A model generated the notes under the pieces. It was not told the origin of the DNA and did no database searches. It saw nothing but the letters and a program-made list of their open reading frames with translations. Below, piece by piece: positions 10,942 through 19,736 of a DNA stretch of 36,097 nucleotides. The DNA is taken from contig NZ_JABCPZ010000099.1 of NCBI RefSeq assembly GCF_013283785.1, positions 1 through 36,097 on the forward strand, read 5' to 3'. Position numbers and translations under genes: made by a program. Within the stretch, counting starts at the first letter, position 1. Each line of letters begins with the position of its first letter. The stretch is from Nonomuraea antri (GTDB taxonomy: Bacteria; Actinomycetota; Actinomycetes; Streptosporangiales; Streptosporangiaceae).

Positions 10942-11877
10942 GTGAACACCCGACTGGGAGTGCTCCTCCCCACCGACCAGCGCCAGTGGGACGACGCCAG
11001 GCGGCTCGTCGACTTCGGCGTCCACGCGGAACGGCTCGGCTATCACTCGCTCTGGGCCAACGACACCCTGCTCGGCGCCCGCATCGAGCCGCTGGCCGCG
11101 CTGGCGGCGCTGGCGGCCGTCACCGAGCACGTCACGCTGGGCACCGCCGCGCTGCTGCCCGCCTTCCGCCGCCCGGTCACGGCCGCGCAGGAGCTGGCGT
11201 CCATCGACCACCTGTCGGGCGGCCGGCTGACCGTCACCGTGGGCGCGGGCTTCCCCGGCCGGTCCGAGCCCGAGTACGCGCTGTCCGGCGTACCGTGGGA
11301 GCGGCGTTTCGCCCGGCTGGACGAGACGGTCGCGCTGTGGCGGGCGATGTGGGCCGGCGAGCGGTCCTTCCACGGCGAGCTGCTCGCCTTCGACGAGTTG
11401 CCCGAGTCCACGCCGTCCCACCGGCCGGGCGGGCCGCCGATCTGGCTGGCCGGCGCGACCCCGGCGGCGCTGGAGCGTGCCGGGCGGCGCTACGACGGGT
11501 GGCTGCCGTACCCGCCCGACCCCGCCGACTACCGTGCCGGCCTGCTGGCGCTGCGGCGGGCCGCGGGCGAGTCCGGCCGCGCCGCCTCCGCCGTCACCCC
11601 GGCGCTGTTCGTCACCGTGCTGATCACGCCGGATCCGGAGCGGGCGCTCGACGCCTACTGCCGGGCCACCTACGGGCTGCCGTACGAGGTTGTGCGCACG
11701 ATCCAGGTCCTGATCGCCGGGCCCGCCGAGCGGGTGGCCGCCGGGCTGCGGGCGTACGTGTCGGCCGGCGCCGAGCACCTGATCTGCCGGATCGCCGCCC
11801 CGGACCTCGATGCCCAGTACGACCAGCTCGAGCAGATCGCCCGTCTGGCGCGCTTGTCGAACGACATTCCCGAATGA
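10942..11877 (+). CDS. LLM-class (luciferase-like) flavin- or F420-dependent oxidoreductase (311 aa)
   Basis: This is a TIM-barrel oxidoreductase of the bacterial luciferase-like superfamily. The typical opening is NTRLGVLLPT, followed by HAERLGYHSLWANDTLL. Then come VTLGTAALLPAFRRPV, the conserved ASIDHLSGGRLTVTVGAGF and the late PPIWLAGATPAALERAGR. Whether it uses F420 or FMN cannot be decided from motifs; actinomycetes have many F420-dependent members. The start is GTG at 10942 with no strong Shine-Dalgarno sequence, so the exact start is less certain. It ends 28 bp before the Baeyer-Villiger monooxygenase, which suggests one operon and a common oxidative pathway. Confidence 0.9.
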   Translation: MNTRLGVLLPTDQRQWDDARRLVDFGVHAERLGYHSLWANDTLLGARIEPLAALAALAAVTEHVTLGTAALLPAFRRPVTAAQELASIDHLSGGRLTVTVGAGFPGRSEPEYALSGVPWERRFARLDETVALWRAMWAGERSFHGELLAFDELPESTPSHRPGGPPIWLAGATPAALERAGRRYDGWLPYPPDPADYRAGLLALRRAAGESGRAASAVTPALFVTVLITPDPERALDAYCRATYGLPYEVVRTIQVLIAGPAERVAAGLRAYVSAGAEHLICRIAAPDLDAQYDQLEQIARLARLSNDIPE

Positions 11878-11905
11878 CATTCTGAAATTGCCGAAGGGAG
11901 CCTGG

Positions 11906-13690
<1,785 letters not shown>

Positions 13691-13745
13691 CCCCCCTCGG
13701 CACGTGCCGACGGGCCGCCGGACCGGCACGGGCCGCCGGCATGGG

Positions 13746-13788
13746 CCGTGGCGGCCCGACCGGCGCAGTGCCGATCGTGCCGCCACGG
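13746..13788 (+). terminator. Putative hairpin between convergent genes
   Basis: A perfect 10-bp stem pairs 13746-13755 (CCGTGGCGGC) with 13779-13788, enclosing 23 bases that contain a smaller inverted repeat. It sits between the ends of the BVMO and the convergent WGxxGxxG gene. There is no T-tract, so this is a structural candidate only. Confidence 0.4.
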
Positions 13789-13834
13789 ACGGGGTTCCGC
13801 CGGCCGCTCCCAGGAGAACGGCCGCGGCTCCCCG

Positions 13835-14146
13835 TTAAGGCCGATTGGTCGGGCCGGTGCCGCGGGTGCCGGTTCCGGTGCCGCGGTTGGGAATGTGCTC
13901 TGCGGTCCCCACCACGTCGCGGCGCTTACGCATGCCCGCCAGGCCCAGCAGGCCGAGCAGACCCAGCAGACCCCACAGGCCGCCGTTGCCGCCGCCACCT
14001 TCGTCCCTGTTGGTGTCGGTGGGCTGCGGTGACGGCGTGGCCTGGCTCTGTGTGATCGGCGCGACCTGTGTATCGGCTACGGCGGCGCTGGTCGGAGCGA
14101 GCGTCAAGAAGAACGCGAGCCCCAGACCGGTGAGCGTCTTGCCCAT
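13835..14146 (-). CDS. Small secreted WGxxGxxG-CTERM protein (103 aa)
   Basis: This is a short exported protein built from three parts. Residues 1-27 are a signal peptide (MGKTLTGLGLAFFLTLA, ending ...AAVADTQ). About 25 residues of Pro/Thr/Ser/Gln and acidic-Gly linker follow. Then comes a hydrophobic helix WGLLGLLGLLGLAG, immediately followed by MRKRRDVV and a Gly/Thr/Arg-rich tail of about 20 residues. The Trp-Gly helix plus basic cluster is the WGxxGxxG-CTERM type of C-terminal sorting or anchoring signal. The tail after the basic cluster is longer than usual. The start is ATG 14146 with GGGGGAA upstream; the longer frame back to 14422 has no signal peptide at its start. No globular domain is present, so the molecular role is unknown. 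It is divergent from the GH87-like enzyme. Confidence 0.78.
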   Translation of the reverse strand: MGKTLTGLGLAFFLTLAPTSAAVADTQVAPITQSQATPSPQPTDTNRDEGGGGNGGLWGLLGLLGLLGLAGMRKRRDVVGTAEHIPNRGTGTGTRGTGPTNRP

Positions 14147-14529
14147 TGGGTTCCCCCGATCCGGCGGTCTCTGCGGACCGCGGAGACCGCCAGTCTGACC
14201 TATCAGACGGATGCCTGAAAGGCTCCCCAAAGCGGGGCGATCTCCATTTCCCCTGCTAGGTATGCCTACCATCGCCCCCCGCCCCTCAAACACCTTTAAC
14301 GGACATCTCGGGCTTATAGGGCATTTCGCCCTCTTCTTCTCCTTGCGTGCGGCGGGTTTTCCGTCGTCCGAGCAAGCGCGAACGCAAACGCTCGCAAGTT
14401 TTTGCGTGATCCTCGCATTCACTCGACAGAACTCCGAAACTTTCTCGCAGCTCCTTGTGGAGCAGGGTTCGGTGGACCTAAGGTCGGCGCGACTCAGATG
14501 TTCACCCCCCAGCAGAATCGAGCGGTCCG
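14147..14529. other. 383-bp divergent intergenic region, less GC-rich than its flanks
   Basis: It separates the WGxxGxxG gene (minus) from the GH87-like gene (plus). Besides the palindromes listed separately, it holds a 12-bp imperfect palindrome TAGGTATGCCTA at 14257-14268. A CGCAAA (14383-14388) and TTTGCG (14401-14406) pair lies further along. GAAACTTTC occurs at 14436-14444 and also, on the opposite strand, in the operator of the chitinase at 23936. No coding potential or RNA gene was recognised. Confidence 0.55.
14164..14208. promoter_or_regulatory. Two adjacent palindromes upstream of the WGxxGxxG gene
   Basis: Bases 14164-14190 form a 27-bp near-perfect palindrome (arms GCGGTCTC/GAGACCGC with a further paired GCGG/CCGC core, one mismatch pair). 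Three bases later, 14193-14208 is GTCTGA-CCTA-TCAGAC, a perfect 6-bp inverted repeat. They begin 18 bases from the start codon at 14146. They could be a repressor operator or a 5' UTR hairpin. Confidence 0.5.
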
Positions 14530-16590
14530 ATGTCAGGCAGCATCAGTGGAGGCGGCGGCGCGCCACGGCGCGAGCGGCCGCCGCGCGGCTTCGCGGCGGT
14601 GGCGGCCACGATCGCCATCACCGTGGGAGTCAGTGGCGTGCTCGGCGGCGGCCCGGCCGTCGCCCGGGCGGACGGCGAGGCGCGGGCCGCGGGGGCGCCC
14701 GTCGTGACGCGGGCCGCGCTCGACCCGGCACTCGTCGCCGGGCGCGGCGCGAACGTGCGTTTCCTGGAGCAGGAGGCCGAGAACGCGGCCACCGACGGCA
14801 CGGTCATCGGCCCCGACCGCACCCCGTACACGCTGCCGGCCGAGGCGTCCGGGCGTAAGGCGGTCAGGCTGACGCCCGGGCAGCACGTGGAGTTCACGCT
14901 GCCCAGCGCGGCCAACGCGATCACGGTGCGCTACAGCATTCCCGACGCCCCGGGCGGCGGCGGCATCACCGCGCCGCTCGACGTCGCCGTGAACGGCAGG
15001 CACCGCGCCACCATGACGCTGACCTCGCAGTACTCGTGGCTGTACAACCAGTACCCGTTCACCAACGACCCCGGCGCCGACCTGCTGCACCCCGACTGGT
15101 GGATCACCGAGTGCGGGTGCGTGCCCAGCGCCACCACGCCGCGCCCGGTCATCGCCAAGCCGTTCCGTCCGAGCCACTTCTACGACGAGCAGCGCCTGCT
15201 GCTCGGCAGGACATACCGGGCGGGCGACCGGGTGCGGCTGACCGCGCCCGCGCGCGGCGACGCCGCCTGGACGGTCATCGACCTGCTCGACTCCGAACTC
15301 GTCGGCCCGCCCCGGGTGGAACTCGCGGCGGCCAACGTGCTGGCCTTCGGCGCCGACCCGACCGGGCGGCGCGACTCGGCCCGCGCGATCGAGCGGGCCA
15401 TCGCCTTCGCCAAGCGCGCGAAGCTCAAGGTGTACCTGCCGCCCGGCACCTACCAGGTGAACCGGCACATCGTCGTGGACGACGTCACGATCATCGGCGC
15501 GGGCCACTGGTACACGACCGTCAAGGGCCGCGAGGTCGCGCTGGAGACCCCGGCGCCCGACGGCTCGACGCACACCGGTGTCGGCTTCTACGGCAAGCCC
15601 GCCGCCGAGGGCGGCAGCCGCGACGTGCACCTGTCCGGGTTCGCGATCGAGGGCGACGTCCGCGAACGCATCGACACCGACCAGGTCAACGCCATCGGCG
15701 GCGCGATGAGCGACTCCACCATCGACGGGCTGCACATCCGCCACACCAAGGTCGGCCTCTGGTTCGACGGCCCGATGACGAACGTGCGCGTCACGAACAC
15801 CATCATCGTCGACCAGATCGCCGACGCGCTGAACTTCCACACCGGCGTCACGAACTCGCTCGTGTCGAACAACTTCGTCCGCAACTCCGGTGACGACGCC
15901 CTGGCCATGTGGTCGGAGAAGCTCTCCGACACGGGCAACACGTTCGAGCGCAACACGATCCAGACCCCGGTGCTGGCCAACGGCATCGCGATCTACGGCG
16001 GCGCCGACAACACGGTGGCGAACAACCTGATCGCCGACCCGATCCGCGAGGGCAGCGCCATCCAGGTGGGCTCGCGCTTCGGCGCCGAGCCGTTCACCGG
16101 GCACCTGTGGATCAGGGACAACACCACGGTCCGGGCCGGGACGTTCGAGCTGAACTGGAAGATCGGGCTGGGCGCGATCTGGTTCTACGCGCTGGAGAAG
16201 GACATCACGGCCGACGTCCAGGTGGTGGGCAACCACTTCCTGGACAACACGTACAACGCGATCATGCTGGTCAGCGAGTGGTCGGTGAAGGACCTCCACT
16301 CCATCTCCAACGTGCACTTCAAGGACGTCCGGGTGGACGGCGCCGGCACCTCGGTGGTCAGCGCCCGGGTGAAGGGGTCGGCCACGCTCGAGAACGTGGA
16401 CGCGCGCAACGTGGGCGCGGTGGGCGTGAACAACTGCGGCGCGTTCGGCTTCCCGCCGGGCGGCTCGGAGTTCGCGCTGACGGATCTCGGCGGCAACGAC
16501 GGCTGGCTCGCGCCGTGGATGCTGCCCAACACGATCACCTGCGACGACCGTCCGCCGGTGGTGCCGCCGCCGGGGCCGTCGCCCTGGTGA
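14530..16590 (+). CDS. Secreted right-handed beta-helix glycoside hydrolase, GH87 alpha-1,3-glucanase/mycodextranase-like (686 aa)
   Basis: Residues 1 to about 48 form an export signal with basic residues before the hydrophobic stretch. Residues about 80-260 form a CBM6/CBM35-like beta-sandwich (LEQEAENAATDG, VRLTPGQHVEFTLPS, WTVIDLLDSELV). From about 270 a pectate-lyase-like parallel beta-helix begins (VLAFGADPTGRRDSARAIERA, LPPGTYQVNRHIVVDD). D432 in ADALNFHTG and D455-D456 in SGDDALAMW are separated by 23 and 24 residues. As I recall, the three catalytic aspartates of the GH87 Bacillus enzyme Agl-KA (1045, 1068, 1069) have the same spacing. The predicted activity is therefore hydrolysis of alpha-1,3-glucan, a fungal wall polymer, or of nigeran. 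The start ATG 14530 lacks a strong Shine-Dalgarno site. A Pro-rich tail ends the protein. Alternatives are other beta-helix polysaccharidases such as GH28, GH55 or polysaccharide lyases. Confidence 0.85.
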   Translation: MSGSISGGGGAPRRERPPRGFAAVAATIAITVGVSGVLGGGPAVARADGEARAAGAPVVTRAALDPALVAGRGANVRFLEQEAENAATDGTVIGPDRTPYTLPAEASGRKAVRLTPGQHVEFTLPSAANAITVRYSIPDAPGGGGITAPLDVAVNGRHRATMTLTSQYSWLYNQYPFTNDPGADLLHPDWWITECGCVPSATTPRPVIAKPFRPSHFYDEQRLLLGRTYRAGDRVRLTAPARGDAAWTVIDLLDSELVGPPRVELAAANVLAFGADPTGRRDSARAIERAIAFAKRAKLKVYLPPGTYQVNRHIVVDDVTIIGAGHWYTTVKGREVALETPAPDGSTHTGVGFYGKPAAEGGSRDVHLSGFAIEGDVRERIDTDQVNAIGGAMSDSTIDGLHIRHTKVGLWFDGPMTNVRVTNTIIVDQIADALNFHTGVTNSLVSNNFVRNSGDDALAMWSEKLSDTGNTFERNTIQTPVLANGIAIYGGADNTVANNLIADPIREGSAIQVGSRFGAEPFTGHLWIRDNTTVRAGTFELNWKIGLGAIWFYALEKDITADVQVVGNHFLDNTYNAIMLVSEWSVKDLHSISNVHFKDVRVDGAGTSVVSARVKGSATLENVDARNVGAVGVNNCGAFGFPPGGSEFALTDLGGNDGWLAPWMLPNTITCDDRPPVVPPPGPSPW

Positions 16591-16605
16591 CGATCCTCAT
16601 CTCCG

Positions 16606-16633
16606 CGGCCGGCCGCCTTCTGGTGGCCGGCCG
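16606..16633 (+). terminator. Putative hairpin after the GH87-like gene
   Basis: CGGCCGGCC at 16606-16614 pairs with GGCCGGCCG at 16625-16633 over a 10-base loop, 16 bases after the stop codon. No T-tract follows. It is a plausible but not compelling terminator. Confidence 0.45.
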
Positions 16634-16857
16634 TCGGCGTTCCCGGGGCCGGTCGGCCCGGCCATCCCCGCAGACCTGGTAGACAACCTGATACGGAGAA
16701 GGGCCCCCAACCCCCTTGCCACGATTTTTTGCAACAATCAACCAAGTTCATCCCCCGATCACGAAATATCAGGACTTGATGCCAAACGTCCGGCCCAGTT
16801 CCCCGCGAGCCGGACCGAAGGCGAGAGCCTGTCACCACTTCCTCCCCTGGAGGCCGC
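16634..16857 (+). promoter_or_regulatory. Presumed promoter region of the nucleotide-sugar block
   Basis: This 224-bp region between the hairpin and the cupin gene includes an unusually A/T-rich stretch at about 16717-16785 (TTGCCACGATTTTTTGCAAC and following), the least GC-rich part of this neighbourhood. The ribosome binding site GGAGG lies just before the cupin ATG at 16858. I see no clean -35/-10 pair, so exact elements are left open. Confidence 0.4.
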
Positions 16858-17268
16858 ATGAAAATCGAAGTGCTCAAGCCCTCGTGCAATCTGGAAACGA
16901 TCAGGGATGGCCGCGGCGGCATCTTCACCTGGGTGCCGCCGGAGCCGATCCTCGAGTTCAACATGTTGCACCTGCACCCGGGCAAGGTACGCGGGCTGCA
17001 CTACCACCCGCACTTCGTGGAGTACCTGCTCTTCGTGGAGGGTGAGGGCGTGCTCGTCACCAAGGACGACGCGCAGGACCCCGACTGCCCCGAGGAGTTC
17101 ATCCACGTCTCGCGCGGCGTGTGCACCAGGACGCCGGCCGGGGTCATGCACACCGTGTACGCGGTGTCGTCGCTGACGTTCATCGCCATGCTGACCAAGC
17201 CGTGGGACGAGTGCGACCCGCCGCTGGTGCAGGTCGAGCCGCTGCCGCACACGCTGGAGCGGATGTGA
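16858..17268 (+). CDS. RmlC-like cupin, putative nucleotide-sugar epimerase/isomerase (136 aa)
   Basis: This is a single-domain cupin. RDGRGGIFTWVPPEPILEF opens like RmlC-type sugar epimerases (DxRG). VRGLHYHPHFVEYLLFVEGEG holds the His-rich cupin motif 1 with the RGLH sequence typical of dTDP-sugar 3,5-epimerases. TPAGVMHTVYAVSS is motif 2 with its conserved His. At 136 aa it is shorter than RmlC (about 180) and close in size to FdtA/WxcM-type 3,4-ketoisomerases, so it may epimerise or isomerise a 4-keto sugar nucleotide rather than be a true RmlC. The ATG has GGAGG 6-10 bases upstream. It overlaps the following SDR gene by 4 bp, so the two are translationally coupled. The expected substrate is the 4-keto-6-deoxy sugar made by the GMD encoded nearby. 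Confidence 0.78.
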   Translation: MKIEVLKPSCNLETIRDGRGGIFTWVPPEPILEFNMLHLHPGKVRGLHYHPHFVEYLLFVEGEGVLVTKDDAQDPDCPEEFIHVSRGVCTRTPAGVMHTVYAVSSLTFIAMLTKPWDECDPPLVQVEPLPHTLERM

Positions 17269-17969
17269 GCGTGCCGGGCAGAGTGGCCGTGGCCGGCGCC
17301 CGCGGATTCGTGGGCGCGGCCATCGTCAAGGCACTCGGGCCGGCCGCGGTGCCGGTCACGCGGGAGACGTACGAGGAGGCGCGCCGCAGCGGCCCGTTCG
17401 ACGTGCTGATCAACGCGGCCTGCTCCTCGCGCCGCTTCTGGGCCCGTCACCACCCCGGGGAGGACCGCGCGGAGACGGTCGGCAAGACCGCGGCGTTCCT
17501 GCGTGACTGGGAGTGGGACAGGTTCGTCCAGATCAGCAGCATCTCCGCGCGCACCCAGACCGACCAGCCCTACGGCGCCAACCGCGCCGAGGCGGAGGAG
17601 TTGTGCGCCGGCCACCTGGTCGTCCGGCTCGGCCCCATGTACGGCGAGACCAACGACAAGGGCGTGCTCATCGACATGCTGAACGACAGGACGGTCTACA
17701 CCGCCGGCGAGTCGAGGCAGAGCTTCGCCCCGGTCGAGTGGTGCGGCCGGTGGATCGCCGACCACCTCGACGCGCGCGGCGTGTGGGAGGTGGGCGCCCG
17801 CACCACCGTCACGCTGGCGCAGATCAGGGACGCCGTCGGCTCCCGCTCGGCGTTCGAGGGACCGCTCGACGATCAGTTCCCGGTGGTCGGCACGCCGGAA
17901 CCGGACTGGCCCGACGCCGCCGACGTGATCACCTGGCTCAAGGCGAGATCCGGAACCGGCGGGGCGTGA
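17265..17969 (+). CDS. NAD(P)-dependent sugar epimerase/reductase-like SDR with altered YxxxK (234 aa)
   Basis: This is an extended-type short-chain dehydrogenase. The Rossmann motif is VAVAGARGFVGAAIV and the next conserved block is DVLINAACSS. The catalytic Ser region is QISSISARTQ. The active-site Tyr is Y103, but the position of the usual Lys is Arg107 (YGANR), an unusual substitution. At 234 aa it is shorter than most sugar epimerases (about 300), with a reduced C-terminal substrate domain. The start is GTG 17265, which overlaps the cupin stop as GTGA; a second GTG six bases later is possible. The frame also extends back to 17121 but that part is antisense-like shadow sequence. Its 3' end overlaps the convergent GT2 gene by 32 bp. 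It probably acts on the same nucleotide sugar as the cupin; it may be weakly active or non-catalytic. Confidence 0.8.
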   Translation: MSVPGRVAVAGARGFVGAAIVKALGPAAVPVTRETYEEARRSGPFDVLINAACSSRRFWARHHPGEDRAETVGKTAAFLRDWEWDRFVQISSISARTQTDQPYGANRAEAEELCAGHLVVRLGPMYGETNDKGVLIDMLNDRTVYTAGESRQSFAPVEWCGRWIADHLDARGVWEVGARTTVTLAQIRDAVGSRSAFEGPLDDQFPVVGTPEPDWPDAADVITWLKARSGTGGA

Positions 17970-18690
17970 ACAGCTTGCGGACGAACAGCGACAACAGCAG
18001 CCGCAGGCTCGTGGCCACCTCGCCCCCGTCCATCTTGGAGGTGCCGAACGTGCGTCCCGGCAGGTGGATCGGGATCTGCCTGATCGAGAAGCGGTTGACA
18101 TGCAGGATGTAGAGGCTCTCGAAGAAGAACGAGTAGCCCGTCGACCCGACCAGCTTGAACGCCTCGTGCGGCACGCTCGTCAGCCGGTAGAAGCGGAAGG
18201 CCCCGGTCGCGTCGTAGGGCATGCCGAGCATGGTCAGCGTCAGGAAGTGGCCGGTGCGGGTCAGGATCCTGCGCCGCAGGCTCCAGCCGGGCAGGCCGGT
18301 CCTGCGCAGGTAGCGCGACCCCACCACCACGTCCACGCCCTGCTCGGCGGCGGCCAGGAAGTCCGGCAGGTACTCGGGCGGGTGCGCGAAGTCGGAGTCC
18401 ATGGTGATCAGCCAGGCGTAGCCGTGCTCGTAGGCCCAGGCGATGCCGGCCTGGTGCGCGCTGCCGATGCCCTGCTTGCCGGGCCGGTGCACCACGTGCA
18501 CGCGCGGGTGCTCGTCGGCGAACTCGTCGAGCACCTTCCCCGTGCCGTCGGGCGAGTTGTCGTCCATGAACAGGATGTCGCAGTCGAGCCCCTGCTCAAG
18601 AATCGCGGGCAGTAATCTCCGCACATTATCCGACTCATTATAGGTCGGAATGAAGATCAAGCATTTCTCGCCCATTGTCCTATATTTCAT
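17938..18690 (-). CDS. GT2 glycosyltransferase, polyprenol-phosphate mannose synthase-like (250 aa)
   Basis: This membrane-associated family 2 glycosyltransferase would move a hexose from GDP-sugar to polyprenyl phosphate at the inner face of the membrane. The GT-A fold is visible as LIFIPTYNESDNVRRLLP, LFMDDNSPDGTG, and the DxD-type metal site D98-S-D100 in TMDSDFAHPPEYLP. The conserved VVGSRYLRRTG and GAFRFYRL are typical of dolichol/polyprenol-phosphate mannose synthases. There are no C-terminal membrane spans, so it is the catalytic-domain-only type (like actinobacterial Ppm1 D2). The start is ATG 18690, or ATG 18675 (MGEKCLIF), which has AGGA close upstream. It is the only minus-strand gene in the sugar block and is divergent from gmd, with 23 bp between starts. 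Donor could be GDP-mannose or the modified GDP-sugar made by its neighbours. Confidence 0.88.
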   Translation of the reverse strand: MKYRTMGEKCLIFIPTYNESDNVRRLLPAILEQGLDCDILFMDDNSPDGTGKVLDEFADEHPRVHVVHRPGKQGIGSAHQAGIAWAYEHGYAWLITMDSDFAHPPEYLPDFLAAAEQGVDVVVGSRYLRRTGLPGWSLRRRILTRTGHFLTLTMLGMPYDATGAFRFYRLTSVPHEAFKLVGSTGYSFFFESLYILHVNRFSIRQIPIHLPGRTFGTSKMDGGEVATSLRLLLSLFVRKLFTPRRFRISP

Positions 18691-18713
18691 GAAAATAGAC
18701 TGAAAGTCAGCGG
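18691..18713. promoter_or_regulatory. 23-bp gap between divergent GT2 and gmd starts
   Basis: The two start codons are separated by only 23 bases, too few for two normal promoters. The adjoining first 90 bases of the GT2 gene (about 18600-18690) are strikingly A/T-rich for this genome, with CATTATCC, CATTATAGG and TATATTTCAT. The gmd promoter therefore probably lies inside the 5' coding end of the GT2 gene and vice versa. No clear Shine-Dalgarno site precedes gmd. Confidence 0.5.
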
Positions 18714-19736
18714 ATGAAGAGAGCGCTCATCACCGGCATCACCGGTCAGGACGGTTCATACCTTACGGAATTTCTGCTGGAGCAGGGGTACGAGGTGCAC
18801 GGCATCGTCCGCCGGGCCTCGAACTTCAACACCAACCGGATCGACCACGTGTACAGCGGCTCCCACAGCGACGGGCGCCTGCAGCTGCACTACGGCGACC
18901 TGACCGACTCCAGCTGTCTCAACCGGATTCTCGAACAGGTGGCCCCCGAGGAGATCTACAACCTGGGTGCCCAGTCTCACGTGCACATCTCCTTCCAGAT
19001 GCCGGACTTTACCACCGAGACCAATGCCGTCGGCACGCTGCGCATCCTGGACGCCATCAAGAAGGCGGGCATCTCCACCCGCTTCTATCAGGCGTCGTCC
19101 TCGGAGCTGTACGGCGGCGTCTCCGACACGGCGCAGTCCGAGCGCACGCCCTTCTATCCGCGCTCGCCGTACGCGTGCGCCAAGCTGTTCGCCTATTGGA
19201 TCACGGTGAACTACCGGGAGGCGTACGACCTGTTCGCCTGCAACGGCATCCTGTTCAACCACGAGTCGCCCAGGCGCGGCGAGGTGTTCGTCACCCGCAA
19301 GGTCACGATGGCGGTGGCCAGGATCGCCCGGGGCAAGCAGGAGCGGCTGTACGTCGGCAACCTGTCGGCCAAGCGCGACTGGGGTTACGCCAAGGAGTAC
19401 GTCGAGGCCATGTGGCTGATGTTGCAGCAGCCCAAGGCCGACGACTACGTCATCGCCTCCGGCGAGACCCACTCGGTGCGCGAGCTGTGCGAGGTGGCCT
19501 TCGCCCACGTCGGCATCCCGCTGGAGTGGGTGGGCGAGGGCCTGGACGAGCGCGGCGTGGACGCCAGGAACGGCCGCGTCCTGGTCGAGGTCGACCCGCG
19601 TTACTTCCGCCCGGCCGAGGTCGACTACCTGGCCGGCGACGCGTCCAAGGCCAAGGAGGCGCTGGGCTGGGAGCCGCGCACCCGCTTCGCCGAACTGATC
19701 CAGCTCATGGTCGAGCACGACCTGGAGAACTCATGA
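18714..19736 (+). CDS. gmd: GDP-mannose 4,6-dehydratase (340 aa)
   Basis: This cytoplasmic SDR converts GDP-D-mannose to GDP-4-keto-6-deoxy-D-mannose. The N-terminus RALITGITGQDGSYLTEFL and IVRRASNFNTNRIDHVY are diagnostic of GMD. The catalytic region has ASSSELYGG and Y153/K157 in RSPYACAKLFAYW. GILFNHESPRRGEVFVTRKVT and LSAKRDWGYAKEYVEAMW are the other family signatures, and ASGETHSVRELCE follows. The length is standard (about 320-370 aa). The stop overlaps the next gene's ATG (ATGA, 19733-19736), so the dehydratase and C-methyltransferase are translationally coupled. This strongly suggests that the methyltransferase acts on a GDP-linked sugar. The 4-keto product is a branch point for GDP-rhamnose, GDP-fucose, GDP-perosamine or branched sugars. 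Confidence 0.96.
   Translation: MKRALITGITGQDGSYLTEFLLEQGYEVHGIVRRASNFNTNRIDHVYSGSHSDGRLQLHYGDLTDSSCLNRILEQVAPEEIYNLGAQSHVHISFQMPDFTTETNAVGTLRILDAIKKAGISTRFYQASSSELYGGVSDTAQSERTPFYPRSPYACAKLFAYWITVNYREAYDLFACNGILFNHESPRRGEVFVTRKVTMAVARIARGKQERLYVGNLSAKRDWGYAKEYVEAMWLMLQQPKADDYVIASGETHSVRELCEVAFAHVGIPLEWVGEGLDERGVDARNGRVLVEVDPRYFRPAEVDYLAGDASKAKEALGWEPRTRFAELIQLMVEHDLENS

Noticed and set aside
11810..11905. Upstream start for the Baeyer-Villiger monooxygenase
   Set aside because: It would overlap the LLM gene and lacks a ribosome binding site; ATG 11906 has GAAGGGAG.
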